Source: Pseudolabrys sp. FHR47 (GTDB lineage: Bacteria > Pseudomonadota > Alphaproteobacteria > Rhizobiales > Xanthobacteraceae). From it: a stretch of DNA of 64,000 nt. The position numbers were made by a program, and so were the translations under genes. The stretch lies in assembly GCF_005153485.1 (NCBI RefSeq), contig NZ_CP039740.1:4281001-4345000 (forward strand), in the 5' to 3' direction. Position 1 is the stretch's first letter, and the number at the start of each line of letters is the position of its first letter. A model generated the notes under the pieces. It saw only the letters and a list, made by a program, of their open reading frames with translations, was not told where the DNA came from and made no database searches. Below, piece by piece: positions 1 to 9,910 of the stretch.

Positions 1-1554
1 GGCGAGTCGGGCTCAGGCAAATCGGTAACGTCCTATGCGGTGATGCGCATTCTCGACCGCGCCGGCCGGATCGCCGACGGCTCGGTGATGTTCTCGGGCG
101 TCGATCTGCGCGCCGCCGGCGAAAGCCAGATGCGCGACCTGCGCGGCCGCGAAATGTCGATGATCTTCCAGAACCCGCGCGCCGCGCTCAACCCGATCCG
201 CAAGGTCGGCCATCAGATCGAGGACGTGCTGCTGGAGCACGCGCAGGCCGACAAGGACCTTGTCGCCGAAAAAGCCGTCGAAATCCTCGAGCAGGTGCGC
301 ATCGCGCGGCCGCGCGAGCGCTACCACGCCTACCCGTTCGAACTGTCGGGCGGCATGTGCCAGCGCATCGTTATCGCGCTGGCGCTGGCCTGCCGGCCGC
401 AACTGCTGATCGCAGATGAGCCGACCACCGGCCTCGACGTCACGACGCAGAAGGCGGTGATGGATCTGGTCATGGAGCTGACGCGCGAGCGCGGCATGTC
501 GACCATCCTGATCACGCACGATCTCGGCCTTGCCGCTGCCTATTGCGACCGCGTCGTCGTCATGGAGAAGGGTCACGTCGTCGAGACAGCAACGGCCGAA
601 GCCATCTTCAAACGCCCCGAGCATCCCTATACGCGCAAGCTGATGCGGGCCACGCCGCGGCCGGGCGGCACCTTGCGCGGCCTGTTGCCGGAAGGCGAAG
701 CGTTGCCCGAACCGAAGCCGCACCTTGCTGCCGAATTGAAGCCCCTTCTCGTGGTCGAAAATCTGGTGAAGGAATATCCGCGCCAGGATGTGGCGGGCTT
801 CAAGCTGTTCAAGCCGAAGGGGCCGGCGCCGGAACCGTTCCGCGCCGTCGATGGCATCAGCTTCACGGTGGCGCGCGGCGAGAGCGTCGGACTTGTAGGT
901 GAATCAGGCTGCGGCAAGTCGACGACGTCGATGATGCTGATGCGGCTGATCGACAAGACCTCCGGCACCATCACCTTCGACGGCGAGGACATCGGCGCTA
1001 TTCCGGCGAAAACCTTCGCCACGCTGCCGCAGCGCAGGCGCATCCAGATGGTGTTCCAGGACCCGACCGAGAGCCTCAATCCGCGCTATACGGCGGCGCG
1101 CGCCATCGCCGACCCGTTGCTGCGGCTCGGCAACATCGCGCGCAAGGACCTGCGGGCGCGCTGCGAGGAACTGGCAACTCAGGTCGGCCTGCCGCTCGAC
1201 CTGCTCGACCGCTTCCCGCACCAGCTTTCCGGCGGCCAGAAGGCCCGCGTCGGTATCGCCCGCGCCATTGCGCTCAAGCCCGACCTCGTCGTGCTCGACG
1301 AGCCAACCGCCGCGCTCGACGTCTCGGTGCAGGCCGTGGTGCTTAACCTGTTGCAGGACCTCAAGGATAGCCTCGGCATGAGCTATCTTTTCGTCTCGCA
1401 CGACCTGAATGTGGTACGCTTGCTGTGCGACCGGGTTATCGTGATGCGGAGCGGGCGAATCGTCGAGGAAGGCGAGACCGCCCGCGTCATGGATAAACCG
1501 CAAGCGGACTATACGCGGGATCTGCTGTCGGCGATCCCGCATCCGCCGCTCTGA
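1..1554 (+). CDS. Peptide-type ABC transporter, fused double ATPase (5' end outside window)
   Basis: This protein powers import of a peptide-like or other small solute by hydrolysing ATP at the inner face of the membrane. The reading frame is open from base 1, and the first codons already encode the Walker A motif GESGSGKS of the first ATPase domain, so only a short N-terminal stretch is missing. Domain 1 continues with LSGGMCQR and Walker B LLIADEPTTGLD. Domain 2 has GESGCGKST, LSGGQKARVG and LVVLDEPTAALD. This is the DppD-DppF fusion arrangement, as in GsiA. The permeases and binding protein presumably lie to the left of the window. The GntR gene begins 35 bp downstream and may be co-transcribed. 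The substrate cannot be read from the ATPase. Confidence 0.93.
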   Translation, partial: GESGSGKSVTSYAVMRILDRAGRIADGSVMFSGVDLRAAGESQMRDLRGREMSMIFQNPRAALNPIRKVGHQIEDVLLEHAQADKDLVAEKAVEILEQVRIARPRERYHAYPFELSGGMCQRIVIALALACRPQLLIADEPTTGLDVTTQKAVMDLVMELTRERGMSTILITHDLGLAAAYCDRVVVMEKGHVVETATAEAIFKRPEHPYTRKLMRATPRPGGTLRGLLPEGEALPEPKPHLAAELKPLLVVENLVKEYPRQDVAGFKLFKPKGPAPEPFRAVDGISFTVARGESVGLVGESGCGKSTTSMMLMRLIDKTSGTITFDGEDIGAIPAKTFATLPQRRRIQMVFQDPTESLNPRYTAARAIADPLLRLGNIARKDLRARCEELATQVGLPLDLLDRFPHQLSGGQKARVGIARAIALKPDLVVLDEPTAALDVSVQAVVLNLLQDLKDSLGMSYLFVSHDLNVVRLLCDRVIVMRSGRIVEEGETARVMDKPQADYTRDLLSAIPHPPL

Positions 1555-1589
1555 AGACGAGAGCTTCTGAAGACGAGACTTGAGGCCGG

Positions 1590-2297
1590 ATGAGCTTGAC
1601 TGGAACGGACGAGCCGCGCGAACCCACACGGAGCGCGGCGAAAGACGGCGCCGGCCCGCGCCGGACGCGCGCCGAGGAACTGCGCCTGCAACTCGCCGAC
1701 GAGATCGTGCGCGGGATTTACGCGCCCGGCGCGCCGCTGGATGAGACCAGCATCGCCAATCGCTTCAACGTGTCGCGCACGCCGGTGCGCGAAGCGATCC
1801 GCCTTTTGGCGGCGAGCGGTCTCGTCGAGGTGCGGCCACATCGGGCCGCCGTGGTGGCGCGGCCCGATGCCGATCAACTCGCCAACATGTTCGAGGCGAT
1901 GGCCGGGCTGGAGGCTTTGTGCGCGGGCTTTGCCGCCGAGCGCATGACCACGCTTGAGCGCCGCGGCCTCGAGGACATTCACGAGAAGCTGCGCGTGCTG
2001 ATCCAGAGCGGCGATCCGCAGCAATATCACGAGGTGAATGAGGCGTTTCACAACGCCATCTATGACGGCGCGCACAACGCCTATCTCGCCGAGCTGGCTT
2101 TATCGACGCGCGCGCGCGTGCAGCCGTTCCGCCGCGCCCAGTTCCGCAATCTCGGGCGTCTGGCCAAATCGCATATTGAGCATGACCGCGTCGTTGAGGC
2201 GATCATGCGCGGCGAAAAGGCGGTCGCATCCGCAGCCATGAATGAGCACATCATTCTGGTGCGCGAGGAGTATGAGCATTACTCAGAGACGGTCTGA
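1590..2297 (+). CDS. GntR-family transcriptional regulator, FCD (FadR) subfamily
   Basis: A 235-residue DNA-binding repressor or activator. Residues about 28-95 form the winged helix-turn-helix, with the family hallmark NRFNVSRTPVREAIRLLA. The C-terminal all-helical FCD domain carries the expected metal/ligand histidines in NEAFHNAIYDGAHN and in SHIEHDR followed by NEHI near the end. FCD regulators usually bind a short organic acid or a sugar acid. The gene follows the ABC ATPase and may control that transporter, the convergent allophanate hydrolase gene, or the sugar-acid module starting at 4458. A GATGATATCATC palindrome at 7261 has the symmetry expected of an FCD operator, but the link is only inference. 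The ATG at 1590 gives a typical length. Confidence 0.92.
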   Translation: MSLTGTDEPREPTRSAAKDGAGPRRTRAEELRLQLADEIVRGIYAPGAPLDETSIANRFNVSRTPVREAIRLLAASGLVEVRPHRAAVVARPDADQLANMFEAMAGLEALCAGFAAERMTTLERRGLEDIHEKLRVLIQSGDPQQYHEVNEAFHNAIYDGAHNAYLAELALSTRARVQPFRRAQFRNLGRLAKSHIEHDRVVEAIMRGEKAVASAAMNEHIILVREEYEHYSETV

Positions 2298-2305
2298 CCT
2301 TCTTA

Positions 2306-2331
2306 CCCTTCCCCGCGAAGCGTGGGGAGGG
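2306..2331. terminator. Hairpin between convergent genes
   Basis: Between the stop codons of the GntR gene and the convergent allophanate hydrolase gene lies a roughly 11-bp stem (left arm from 2306, GAA loop at 2317-2319, right arm to 2331, one bulged T). It could terminate both transcripts. There is no clear T-run, so factor-independent activity is uncertain. Confidence 0.45.
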
Positions 2332-2334
2332 GAA

Positions 2335-4140
2335 TCACTGCGCCGCCTTGTACTGCGCCAGATAGGCGCGCCAGCCGCCGAATATCGTGATGTCGCGCGC
2401 CTGGCTGACGGCGGCCGCTTCGACCAGGAAGCCCTTGACGCCACGGCCATCGGCAAGCGTCACCGTGCCGATCGACAAAGGCGCGGCGATGCCGCTCATG
2501 AACGCGCCGAAGGCCTCAAGCGGCAAGGCCCACACTTCGACCTCGATCGCCGCGCCCTGCCCCGCGTCGATGCGCAGCAGGCCAGGCTTGGGCGGTACCG
2601 TCCCATTCAGGGCATAGAGCTTGTAATCCGGCGCGGTGCGCGTCGATTCTAGGAGGCGCGCGCCGAGCGATGTGAGTTCGCCATTGAGCGGCAGGCCGGA
2701 CAGATGCGCGCCGACCACGGCGACGGCGATTTCATCGGCGGCGGCGGCGTTGGCCACCGGCATGAGCGGCGGTTGCGGCACCTTCAGCGCGCCGAGCGGC
2801 AATTGCGTATCGGCGTGGAAGACGCGCCCGATCTCGGCGAGCCGCGCGTCCTCACCGCCGGGAGCCAAGAGAGTAATGCCGAACGGCATGCCTTTGCTTG
2901 TCAGCGACGCTGGCACAGCGAGGCCGCACAGATCGAGCAAATTGACGAAATTGGTATAAGTGCCGAGCCGGCTGTTTAGCGTGATCGGATCGGCCAGCAC
3001 CTGCTTGACGGTGTAAGCCGTCGGCGCTGTCGGCAGCGCCAGCGCGTCGATCTGATGCGCGAAGATGTAATCGGAAACGCGGCGCAGGCGCTCGAGCTTG
3101 TAGAAGGCGGCGAAGGCATCCATCGCCGTCGGCCGCAGCCCGCCGATGGTAATTTCGCGCGTCACCGGGTGAATGGCGTCGGGATCGGAGGCCAGCAGAT
3201 CCTTCGCCGTGAGCGCGCGCTCCGCGACCCACGGGCCTTCATAGAGCAACCGCGCCGTCTCGTAGAACGGCTCGACATCGATCTCGACGATCTCGCAGCC
3301 GAGTTTGGCGAGACGCGCCAGCGCGGCCTCGTAACCGGCCTCATATTCCTTGTCGCCGAAGAACAACCGCTGGCCGGGGATCGGCACGCCAAGCTTGATG
3401 TGCGGCGGCATCGCGCCGGGACGCCCGAGCGGGCGGGTGCGCGAATAGCTGTCAGCGGCATCGTAACCGCCCGCGACACTCAGCGCGGCCCAGGCGTCAT
3501 CGACGGTCAATGCGAAGATGGAAATGCAGTCGAGCGTGCGGCAAGCCGGCACCAGACCGTGCGTCGAGATGAGGCCGAGGCTGGGTTTGAGGCCGACGAT
3601 ATTGTTGAAGCCGGCCGGCACGCGGCCCGAGCCCGCGGTGTCGGTGCCGAGCGAGAACGGCACGATGCCGGCTGCCACGGCGGTGGCGGAGCCGGACGAC
3701 GAACCGCCGGGCACGAGTTCGGCATCGAAGGTGTTGCGCGGCACGCCATAGGGCGAACGCACGCCAACAAGACCCGTGGCGAACTGATCGAGATTGGTTT
3801 TGCCGATGACAATGGCGCCCGCCGCGCGCAGGCGCGCGACCGCGGTCGCATCGTGGGCCGGGTTGAAGCTGAAGGCCGGACAGGCCGCTGTCGTCGGCAG
3901 GCCGGCGACGTCGATATTGTCTTTCACCGCGAAGGGCACACCGTAGAGCGGCAGGTCGGTGCAGCCGGAGGCTTGCAGCGCCCGCGCCTCGGCCAGCGCC
4001 TCGGCCTCGTCGCGCAAGGTGATGAACATCGCCGGGTCGGCATGGGCGCGAATACGGGCATAGGTGCGGGCGACCGTTTCGGACGGGGTCGCAGTCCCGG
4101 CCCGATGCGCTGCCACGATGTCGAGGACGGTCTCAGCCAT
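2335..4140 (-). CDS. atzF: Allophanate hydrolase (AtzF type)
   Basis: A 601-residue cytoplasmic enzyme predicted to hydrolyse allophanate to ammonia and CO2. The N-terminal 450 residues are an amidase-signature domain with the Ser-cisSer-Lys elements visible: AVKDNIDVAGLPTTAA supplies the lysine, and GGSSSGSA with GTDTAGSGRVPA supplies the serines. The remaining 150 residues match the extra C-terminal domain that separates allophanate hydrolases from plain amidases, and the length is normal for AtzF/DUR2-type proteins. No urea carboxylase or cyanurate/biuret hydrolase gene is nearby in the window, so the source of allophanate is unknown; partner genes could lie to the left. The ATG at 4140 sits at the edge of the divergent intergenic region. 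Confidence 0.92.
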   Translation of the reverse strand: MAETVLDIVAAHRAGTATPSETVARTYARIRAHADPAMFITLRDEAEALAEARALQASGCTDLPLYGVPFAVKDNIDVAGLPTTAACPAFSFNPAHDATAVARLRAAGAIVIGKTNLDQFATGLVGVRSPYGVPRNTFDAELVPGGSSSGSATAVAAGIVPFSLGTDTAGSGRVPAGFNNIVGLKPSLGLISTHGLVPACRTLDCISIFALTVDDAWAALSVAGGYDAADSYSRTRPLGRPGAMPPHIKLGVPIPGQRLFFGDKEYEAGYEAALARLAKLGCEIVEIDVEPFYETARLLYEGPWVAERALTAKDLLASDPDAIHPVTREITIGGLRPTAMDAFAAFYKLERLRRVSDYIFAHQIDALALPTAPTAYTVKQVLADPITLNSRLGTYTNFVNLLDLCGLAVPASLTSKGMPFGITLLAPGGEDARLAEIGRVFHADTQLPLGALKVPQPPLMPVANAAAADEIAVAVVGAHLSGLPLNGELTSLGARLLESTRTAPDYKLYALNGTVPPKPGLLRIDAGQGAAIEVEVWALPLEAFGAFMSGIAAPLSIGTVTLADGRGVKGFLVEAAAVSQARDITIFGGWRAYLAQYKAAQ

Positions 4141-4457
4141 GACAGAACGCCACTGTGCAATTTTTAGGCACTACTTTAAGTCCGGAGCAAGTCGTAGGCG
4201 GCCTATCCGCAACTGCATACAATAAGGCCTTTCCGCGCTGCACACAAACGTCCCGTTGCCCAAATCCGGGATTTGCGCTCAACTTAGAGCCGATAGAAAA
4301 ACAGGGCGCGAGGTCGCCCGGAGACCTCGCCACACCTTTTCTCGCCCCGCCGGACTAACATGCTAGATTCAGGGCGAGCCTTTCCAGACGACCAACCAAG
4401 GCTGCGACCACAAGCCAGCCGACAATGACGCGCCATCGGCGCCAGGGAGCGACTTTT
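4141..4457. other. Divergent intergenic region, 317 bp
   Basis: This separates the leftward allophanate hydrolase gene from the rightward dehydratase gene and must hold both promoters. Two symmetric elements are visible: CAAATCC-G-GGATTTG (4261-4275), and an 8-bp perfect stem GCGAGGTC/GACCTCGC (4308-4315 and 4323-4330) with a 7-base loop. The second is not followed by a T-run and is more likely a leader hairpin or operator than a terminator. I see no convincing small ORF. Confidence 0.5.
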
Positions 4458-6278
4458 ATGAAGCAGCGGAAATCCGGCTCGTCCGAAAAGAAGCCCAAGG
4501 GCAAGAGCCTGCGCTCGCAGCTCTGGTTCGACAATCCGGACAACCCGGGGATGACCGCCCTGTATCTGGAGCGCTACCTGAACTGGGGCCTGACCCGCGA
4601 GGAACTCACCTCCGGCAAGCCGATCATCGGCATCGCCCAGACCGGCTCAGATCTCTCGCCCTGCAACCGCCATCACCTCGAACTGGCGTCGCGGGTGCGC
4701 GAAGGCATTCGCGCCGCCGGCGGCATTGCCTTCGAATTCCCGGTGCATCCGATCCAGGAAACCGGCAAGCGCCCCGGCGCCGCGCTCGACCGCAACCTCG
4801 CTTATCTCGGCCTGGTCGAAATTCTCTATGGCTATCCGCTCGACGGCGTCGTGCTGATGACCGGCTGCGACAAGACGACGCCGGCCTGCATCATGGCGGC
4901 GGCGACCGTGAACATTCCGGCGATCGTGCTGTCCGGCGGGCCAATGCTCAATGGCTGGGACGGCGAGCGCCGCATCGGCTCCGGCATGGTGGTGTGGCAG
5001 GCGCGCGAGGATCACGCCGCCGGCAAGATCACCTATCAGCAGTTCATCGATCTGGTCGCCAATTCGGCGCCGTCGGTCGGCCACTGCAACACCATGGGCA
5101 CCGCCTCAACCATGAATGCGCTGGCCGAAGCGCTCGGCATGTCACTGCCCGGCTGTTCCGCCATTCCGGCGCCGTACCGCGAGCGCGGCCAGATTGCCTA
5201 TGACACCGGCGTGCGCGCGGTCGAGATCGTGCACGAAGACCTGAAGCCCTCGGACATCCTCACCCGCAAGGCGTTCGAGAACACCATCATGGCGAACTCG
5301 GCGATCGGCGGTTCGACCAACGCGCCGATCCACATCAACGCCATCGCCAAGCACATCGGCGTCAAACTCGACATCACCGATTGGGAGAAAGTTGGCCTGG
5401 ATATCCCGCTGCTGGTCAACATGCAGCCGGCCGGCTTCTATCTCGGCGAAGAATATTATCGCGCCGGCGGCCTGCCCGCGGTGATGAACGAACTGCTGAA
5501 AGCCAAGCGCATCCATGGCGACGCCATCACCGTCAACGGCAAGACCATGGGCGAGAACGTCAAGCGCGCCAAGATTATCAATGAGGACGTTATTCGGCCC
5601 TACAAGAAGCCACTGAAGGAAAAGGCCGGCTTCAAGGTGCTGCACGGCAATCTGTTCGACTCCGCCGTGATGAAGCTCAGCGTCATCTCCGACGAATTCC
5701 GCCAGCGCTATCTCAGCAATCCGAAGGACCCGAATGCCTTCGAAGGCCGCGCCGTGGTGTTCGAGGGGCCGGAGGACTATCACCACCGCATCGACGATCC
5801 GAAGCTGAAGATCGACGAGAACACCATGCTGTTCATCCGCGGCACCGGACCGATCGGCTATCCGGGCGCGGCGGAAGTCGTGAACATGCAGCCGCCGGAC
5901 TATCTCATCAGGAAGGGCGTGTTGTCGCTGCCCTGCATCGGCGACGGCCGCCAGTCCGGCACCTCGGCCTCGCCGTCGATCCTCAATGCGTCGCCCGAAG
6001 CGGCGGCCGGTGGCGGGCTCGCCATCCTGAAGAACGGCGACCGCATCCGCATCGATCTCAACAAGGGCACCGCCGACATTCTCATCTCCAAGGCGGAGCT
6101 TGCCGAGCGCCGTGCCACGCTGGAAAAGCAGGGCGGCTTCAAATATCCGCCGAGCCAGACGCCATGGCAGGAAATCCAGCGCGGCATGGTCGATCAGCTC
6201 GGCGAAGGCATGGTGCTCAAGCCGGCGGTGAAGTATCAGCGCGTCGCGCAGAAATACATCCCGCGGGACAATCATTAG
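4458..6278 (+). CDS. IlvD/Edd-family dehydratase, pentonate (xylonate/arabonate) type
   Basis: Predicted to remove water from a sugar acid (D-xylonate, L-arabonate or L-fuconate class), giving a 2-keto-3-deoxy acid. The 606-residue protein has the three iron-sulfur ligand segments in order: [18 protein letters not shown] and [10 protein letters not shown]. The C-terminal half has VNMQPPDYL and [20 protein letters not shown]. It resembles Caulobacter XylD along its whole length, including the opening [18 protein letters not shown] and a C-terminus ending in NH, more than biosynthetic IlvD. I chose the ATG at 4458 because GGGAG sits 9 bases upstream; the longer frame from 4425 lacks this. The dehydrogenase and sugar transporter downstream support a sugar-acid pathway. 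The exact substrate is not decidable by eye. Confidence 0.9.
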   Translation: MKQRKSGSSEKKPKGKSLRSQLWFDNPDNPGMTALYLERYLNWGLTREELTSGKPIIGIAQTGSDLSPCNRHHLELASRVREGIRAAGGIAFEFPVHPIQETGKRPGAALDRNLAYLGLVEILYGYPLDGVVLMTGCDKTTPACIMAAATVNIPAIVLSGGPMLNGWDGERRIGSGMVVWQAREDHAAGKITYQQFIDLVANSAPSVGHCNTMGTASTMNALAEALGMSLPGCSAIPAPYRERGQIAYDTGVRAVEIVHEDLKPSDILTRKAFENTIMANSAIGGSTNAPIHINAIAKHIGVKLDITDWEKVGLDIPLLVNMQPAGFYLGEEYYRAGGLPAVMNELLKAKRIHGDAITVNGKTMGENVKRAKIINEDVIRPYKKPLKEKAGFKVLHGNLFDSAVMKLSVISDEFRQRYLSNPKDPNAFEGRAVVFEGPEDYHHRIDDPKLKIDENTMLFIRGTGPIGYPGAAEVVNMQPPDYLIRKGVLSLPCIGDGRQSGTSASPSILNASPEAAAGGGLAILKNGDRIRIDLNKGTADILISKAELAERRATLEKQGGFKYPPSQTPWQEIQRGMVDQLGEGMVLKPAVKYQRVAQKYIPRDNH

Positions 6279-6313
6279 AGCCTGATCCGCGAGAGCAGAG
6301 ACATCCTCCGTTC

Positions 6314-6372
6314 ATTCCCGCGAAAGCGGGAATCCAGTGCTTTAAAGACTGGGTCCCCGCTTTCGCGGGGAC
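6314..6372. repeat. REP-like pair of hairpins in opposite orientation
   Basis: Two short palindromes, ATTCCCGC-GAAA-GCGGGAAT (6314-6333) and GTCCCCGC-TTTC-GCGGGGAC (6353-6372), flank a 19-bp centre. The two halves are nearly reverse complements of each other, so the whole element can also fold as one cruciform. The CCCGCGAAAGCGGG core is a type of dispersed repeat common in proteobacteria. It lies between the dehydratase and the dehydrogenase, where it could protect or attenuate the transcript. Confidence 0.75.
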
Positions 6373-6424
6373 GAACGGTCTTCCGATCGAAATAACGATA
6401 AACAATCTGATTAGGGGAAACACC

Positions 6425-7183
6425 GTGGCTGGACGTTTGAAAGGCAAGGTCGCATTCGTGACAGCGGCCGGACAAGGCATCGGGCGCGCGATCGCGCAGG
6501 CTTTCATCAATGAGGGCGCCAAGGTCATCGCCACCGATCTCGACGCCGCCAAGCTGAAGGATCTCAAGAAAGCCAAGGCCTTTGCGCTCGATGTGCGCTC
6601 GACCGAAGCGGTGAACGCGCTCGCCGCCAAGGTCATCAAGGAATTCGGCACGCCGAACATCCTCGCCAACTGCGCCGGCTACGTTCATCAGGGCAGCATC
6701 CTCGACTGCAGCGAGGAGGACTGGGATTTTTCCTTCGACCTCAACGTCAAATCCATGCACCGCACCTTGCGCGCTTTCGTACCGGCGATGCTCAAGAATG
6801 GCGGCGGCTCTGTGATCAATATCGCGTCGGTCGCGGGGTCCCTGCGCGGCCTGCCCAATCGCTACGTTTACGGCACAACCAAGGCGGCCGTGATCGGACT
6901 GACCAAGGCGATGGCCGCCGATTTCGTGCGCCAGGGTCTGCGGGTGAACGCGATCTGCCCCGGCACCATCCAATCGCCGTCGCTGAATGAGCGCATCGCG
7001 ACGAACGCCAAGAAACTCGCCAAATCGGCGAAGGACGTGCGTCAGGATTTCATCGATCGTCAGCCGATCGGCCGTCTCGGCACACCGGAAGAAATAGCCG
7101 CCGGCGCGGTTTGGCTCGCTTCCGAGGAGTCCAGCTACTACACCGGCCAAACCATGCAGATCGACGGCGGCATGACGACCTGA
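6425..7183 (+). CDS. Short-chain dehydrogenase/reductase, DHRS6 / 2-keto-3-deoxy-fuconate dehydrogenase-like
   Basis: A 252-residue NAD(P)-dependent oxidoreductase of the classical SDR family. Visible elements are the cofactor loop TAAGQGIGRAIA near residue 12, the conserved Asn-Ala-Gly variant NCAGYVHQG, the catalytic serine region INIASVAGS, the YVYGTTKAAV motif with Tyr and Lys, and the closing QTMQIDGGM. The sequence is strikingly like vertebrate DHRS6/BDH2 and its bacterial relatives, some of which oxidise 2-keto-3-deoxy-L-fuconate. That activity would follow naturally from the dehydratase upstream. The frame is open from 6164, but a GTG at 6425 preceded by AGGGGAAA restores a normal N-terminus (VAGRLKGKVAFVTAA). 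The substrate assignment is inference. Confidence 0.88.
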   Translation: MAGRLKGKVAFVTAAGQGIGRAIAQAFINEGAKVIATDLDAAKLKDLKKAKAFALDVRSTEAVNALAAKVIKEFGTPNILANCAGYVHQGSILDCSEEDWDFSFDLNVKSMHRTLRAFVPAMLKNGGGSVINIASVAGSLRGLPNRYVYGTTKAAVIGLTKAMAADFVRQGLRVNAICPGTIQSPSLNERIATNAKKLAKSAKDVRQDFIDRQPIGRLGTPEEIAAGAVWLASEESSYYTGQTMQIDGGMTT

Positions 7184-7260
7184 TCTGCAACAAAAGGCTA
7201 ATTCTGGCACTCGAAACGACCGGTGGGCAGAACCCGCCCTTGCCGCAGGCGACGTCATAT

Positions 7261-7272
7261 GATGATATCATC
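7261..7272. promoter_or_regulatory. Perfect 12-bp palindrome upstream of the sugar ABC operon
   Basis: GATGATATCATC lies 105 bp before the start of the ABC ATPase gene. Its size and symmetry suit a dimeric repressor such as an FCD-GntR protein, like the one at 1590-2297. The protein that binds it is not shown by the sequence. Confidence 0.4.
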
Positions 7273-7377
7273 TGCGTGGTAGCATGTTAGATGCGTAACG
7301 GCTGCGAAGACAGGGACAACCCTGCGCGCGGTGACGCCGATCAGGAGTTCCGGTCGGCGCCGATTGGGAGGGAAGAC

Positions 7378-8457
<1,080 letters not shown>

Positions 8458-8499
8458 CAAGAATAGTCAACCAAAACGGGACTCAAAGGGAGAGAAACG

Positions 8500-9813
8500 A
8501 TGACTGACTTAACACGCCGCACGTTGGTTAAGGGTGGCACCGCGCTCGGCGCCGCCGCCGCACTGTCCGGTCCCGCCCTGCTCGACTGGGCAAAGGCTTG
8601 GGCACAAGCATCGCCGTGGAAGCCCGAGAAAGGCGCTAAATTGTCCATGCTGCGCTGGAAATATTTCGTGCAGTCGGAAGACGACGCTTTCGTCAAGCTG
8701 ATCGACGCCTTCACCAAGGCGACCGGCGTCCCGGTCCAGATCGCCCGCGAATCCTACGAAGACGTGCAGCCGAAGGCTTCGGTCGCCGCCAACACCGGCA
8801 CGGGCCCGGATATCTTCTGGGGTCTTTATTCGCTGCCGCACCTTTTCCCGCAGAAATGCGTCGACATGACCGACGTAGCCGATTATCTCGGCAAGAAATA
8901 CGGCGGCTGGGTCGATAGCGCGGTCAAGTACGGCAAGAGCGGCAACAAGTGGATCGCGGTTCCGATCTGCTATTCCGGCGCTCTGATCAACTATCGCCTC
9001 GAAGCATCCAAGAAGGCCGGCTTCAGCAAGTTCCCGGACAAGACGGATGCGATGCTCGAATACGCCAAGGCGATGAAGGCGCAGGGCACGCCGGGCGGCA
9101 TGGCGCTCGGTCACGCGTCGGGCGACGGCAACACCTGGGTGCACTGGGCCCTGTGGGCGCATGGCGGCCAGACCGTCGACGCCAACGACAAGGTCATCAT
9201 CAACTCGCCGGAAACCGTCAAGGCCCTGGAATTCGCCAAGGCGCTTTACGATAACAGCATCCCCGGCACCGCGTCATGGAACGACGGCTCTAACAACAAG
9301 GCGTTCCTGGCCAAGGAAGTGTACTGGACCAATAACGGCATCTCGATTTACGTCGCGGCGCAAAACAGCGCCAAGGATGTCGCCGCCGACATGGACCATG
9401 CCTACTTCCCGATCGGCCCGGTCGGCAAGGTCACCGAGCTGCATCTGATGTATCCGGCGCTGGCGATGACCTACACCAAGAACCCGCAGGCCTGTAAGGC
9501 GCTGATCGCCTTCATGCTGGAAGCGGACAACTTCAATCCGTGGCTGCAGTCGGCCAAGGGCTATCTAACGCATTGTCTGAACGCCTACGACAAGAACCCG
9601 ATCTGGACCGCCGATCCGAAGACGACGCCGTATCGCGACGTCGCCAAGCGCTCGCTCACGGCCGGCGGTCTCGGCTCAGTCGGTGAGAAAGCGGCGACGG
9701 CGATTGCCGACTTCATCGTGGTCGACATGTTCGCCAACTACGCCACCGGTCGCGAAAACGCCAAGGGCGCGATCGCGATTGCCGAACGGCAGTTGAAGCG
9801 CATCTATCGCTAA
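8500..9813 (+). CDS. Sugar ABC transporter substrate-binding protein (family 1), Tat-exported
   Basis: A 437-residue periplasmic binding protein for a CUT1 importer. The N-terminus MTDLTRRTLVKGG followed by a hydrophobic Ala/Gly/Leu stretch and a likely cleavage after AWA-QA is a twin-arginine signal, meaning export in folded form. The mature part has the usual family-1 layout, with NTGTGPDIFWG early and a Trp-rich central region. The ligand is probably a sugar or sugar acid given the dehydratase and dehydrogenase upstream. It is preceded by AGGGAGAGAAACG and followed by a strong hairpin, which would keep binding-protein mRNA in excess over permease mRNA. Confidence 0.92.
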   Translation: MTDLTRRTLVKGGTALGAAAALSGPALLDWAKAWAQASPWKPEKGAKLSMLRWKYFVQSEDDAFVKLIDAFTKATGVPVQIARESYEDVQPKASVAANTGTGPDIFWGLYSLPHLFPQKCVDMTDVADYLGKKYGGWVDSAVKYGKSGNKWIAVPICYSGALINYRLEASKKAGFSKFPDKTDAMLEYAKAMKAQGTPGGMALGHASGDGNTWVHWALWAHGGQTVDANDKVIINSPETVKALEFAKALYDNSIPGTASWNDGSNNKAFLAKEVYWTNNGISIYVAAQNSAKDVAADMDHAYFPIGPVGKVTELHLMYPALAMTYTKNPQACKALIAFMLEADNFNPWLQSAKGYLTHCLNAYDKNPIWTADPKTTPYRDVAKRSLTAGGLGSVGEKAATAIADFIVVDMFANYATGRENAKGAIAIAERQLKRIYR

Positions 9814-9823
9814 GATCCCAAGG

Positions 9824-9858
9824 TCCCGGGTCCGCTGCGCGGGCCCGGGATCTTTCTT
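9824..9858 (+). terminator. Intercistronic hairpin with T-rich tail after the binding-protein gene
   Basis: TCCCGGGTCCGC (9824-9835), loop TGC, GCGGGCCCGGGA (9839-9850), pairing fully apart from one G-T wobble, then TCTTTCTTTC. This fits a partial terminator or attenuator that lowers transcription from the binding-protein gene into the permease genes. Confidence 0.7.
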
Positions 9859-9910
9859 TCTGTTGGCATGAAAAATATTCCGCGTTGACGGAATGCAGGG
9901 CTCAAACCTG

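Noticed and set aside
3055..4167. A 370-codon plus-strand open frame opposite the allophanate hydrolase gene
   Set aside because: It lies antisense to an enzyme with intact Ser-Ser-Lys motifs and shows no domain of its own.
5142..6275. A 377-codon minus-strand open frame opposite the dehydratase gene
   Set aside because: The plus-strand dehydratase has intact iron-sulfur motifs over this stretch; the antisense product looks like a composition artefact.
4458..6278. Calling the dehydratase IlvD (branched-chain amino-acid biosynthesis)
   Set aside because: The opening and closing segments match pentonate dehydratases, and the neighbours are sugar-acid genes.
6314..6372. A CRISPR array
   Set aside because: There are only two palindromic units in inverted orientation, with no repeated direct spacing or spacers.
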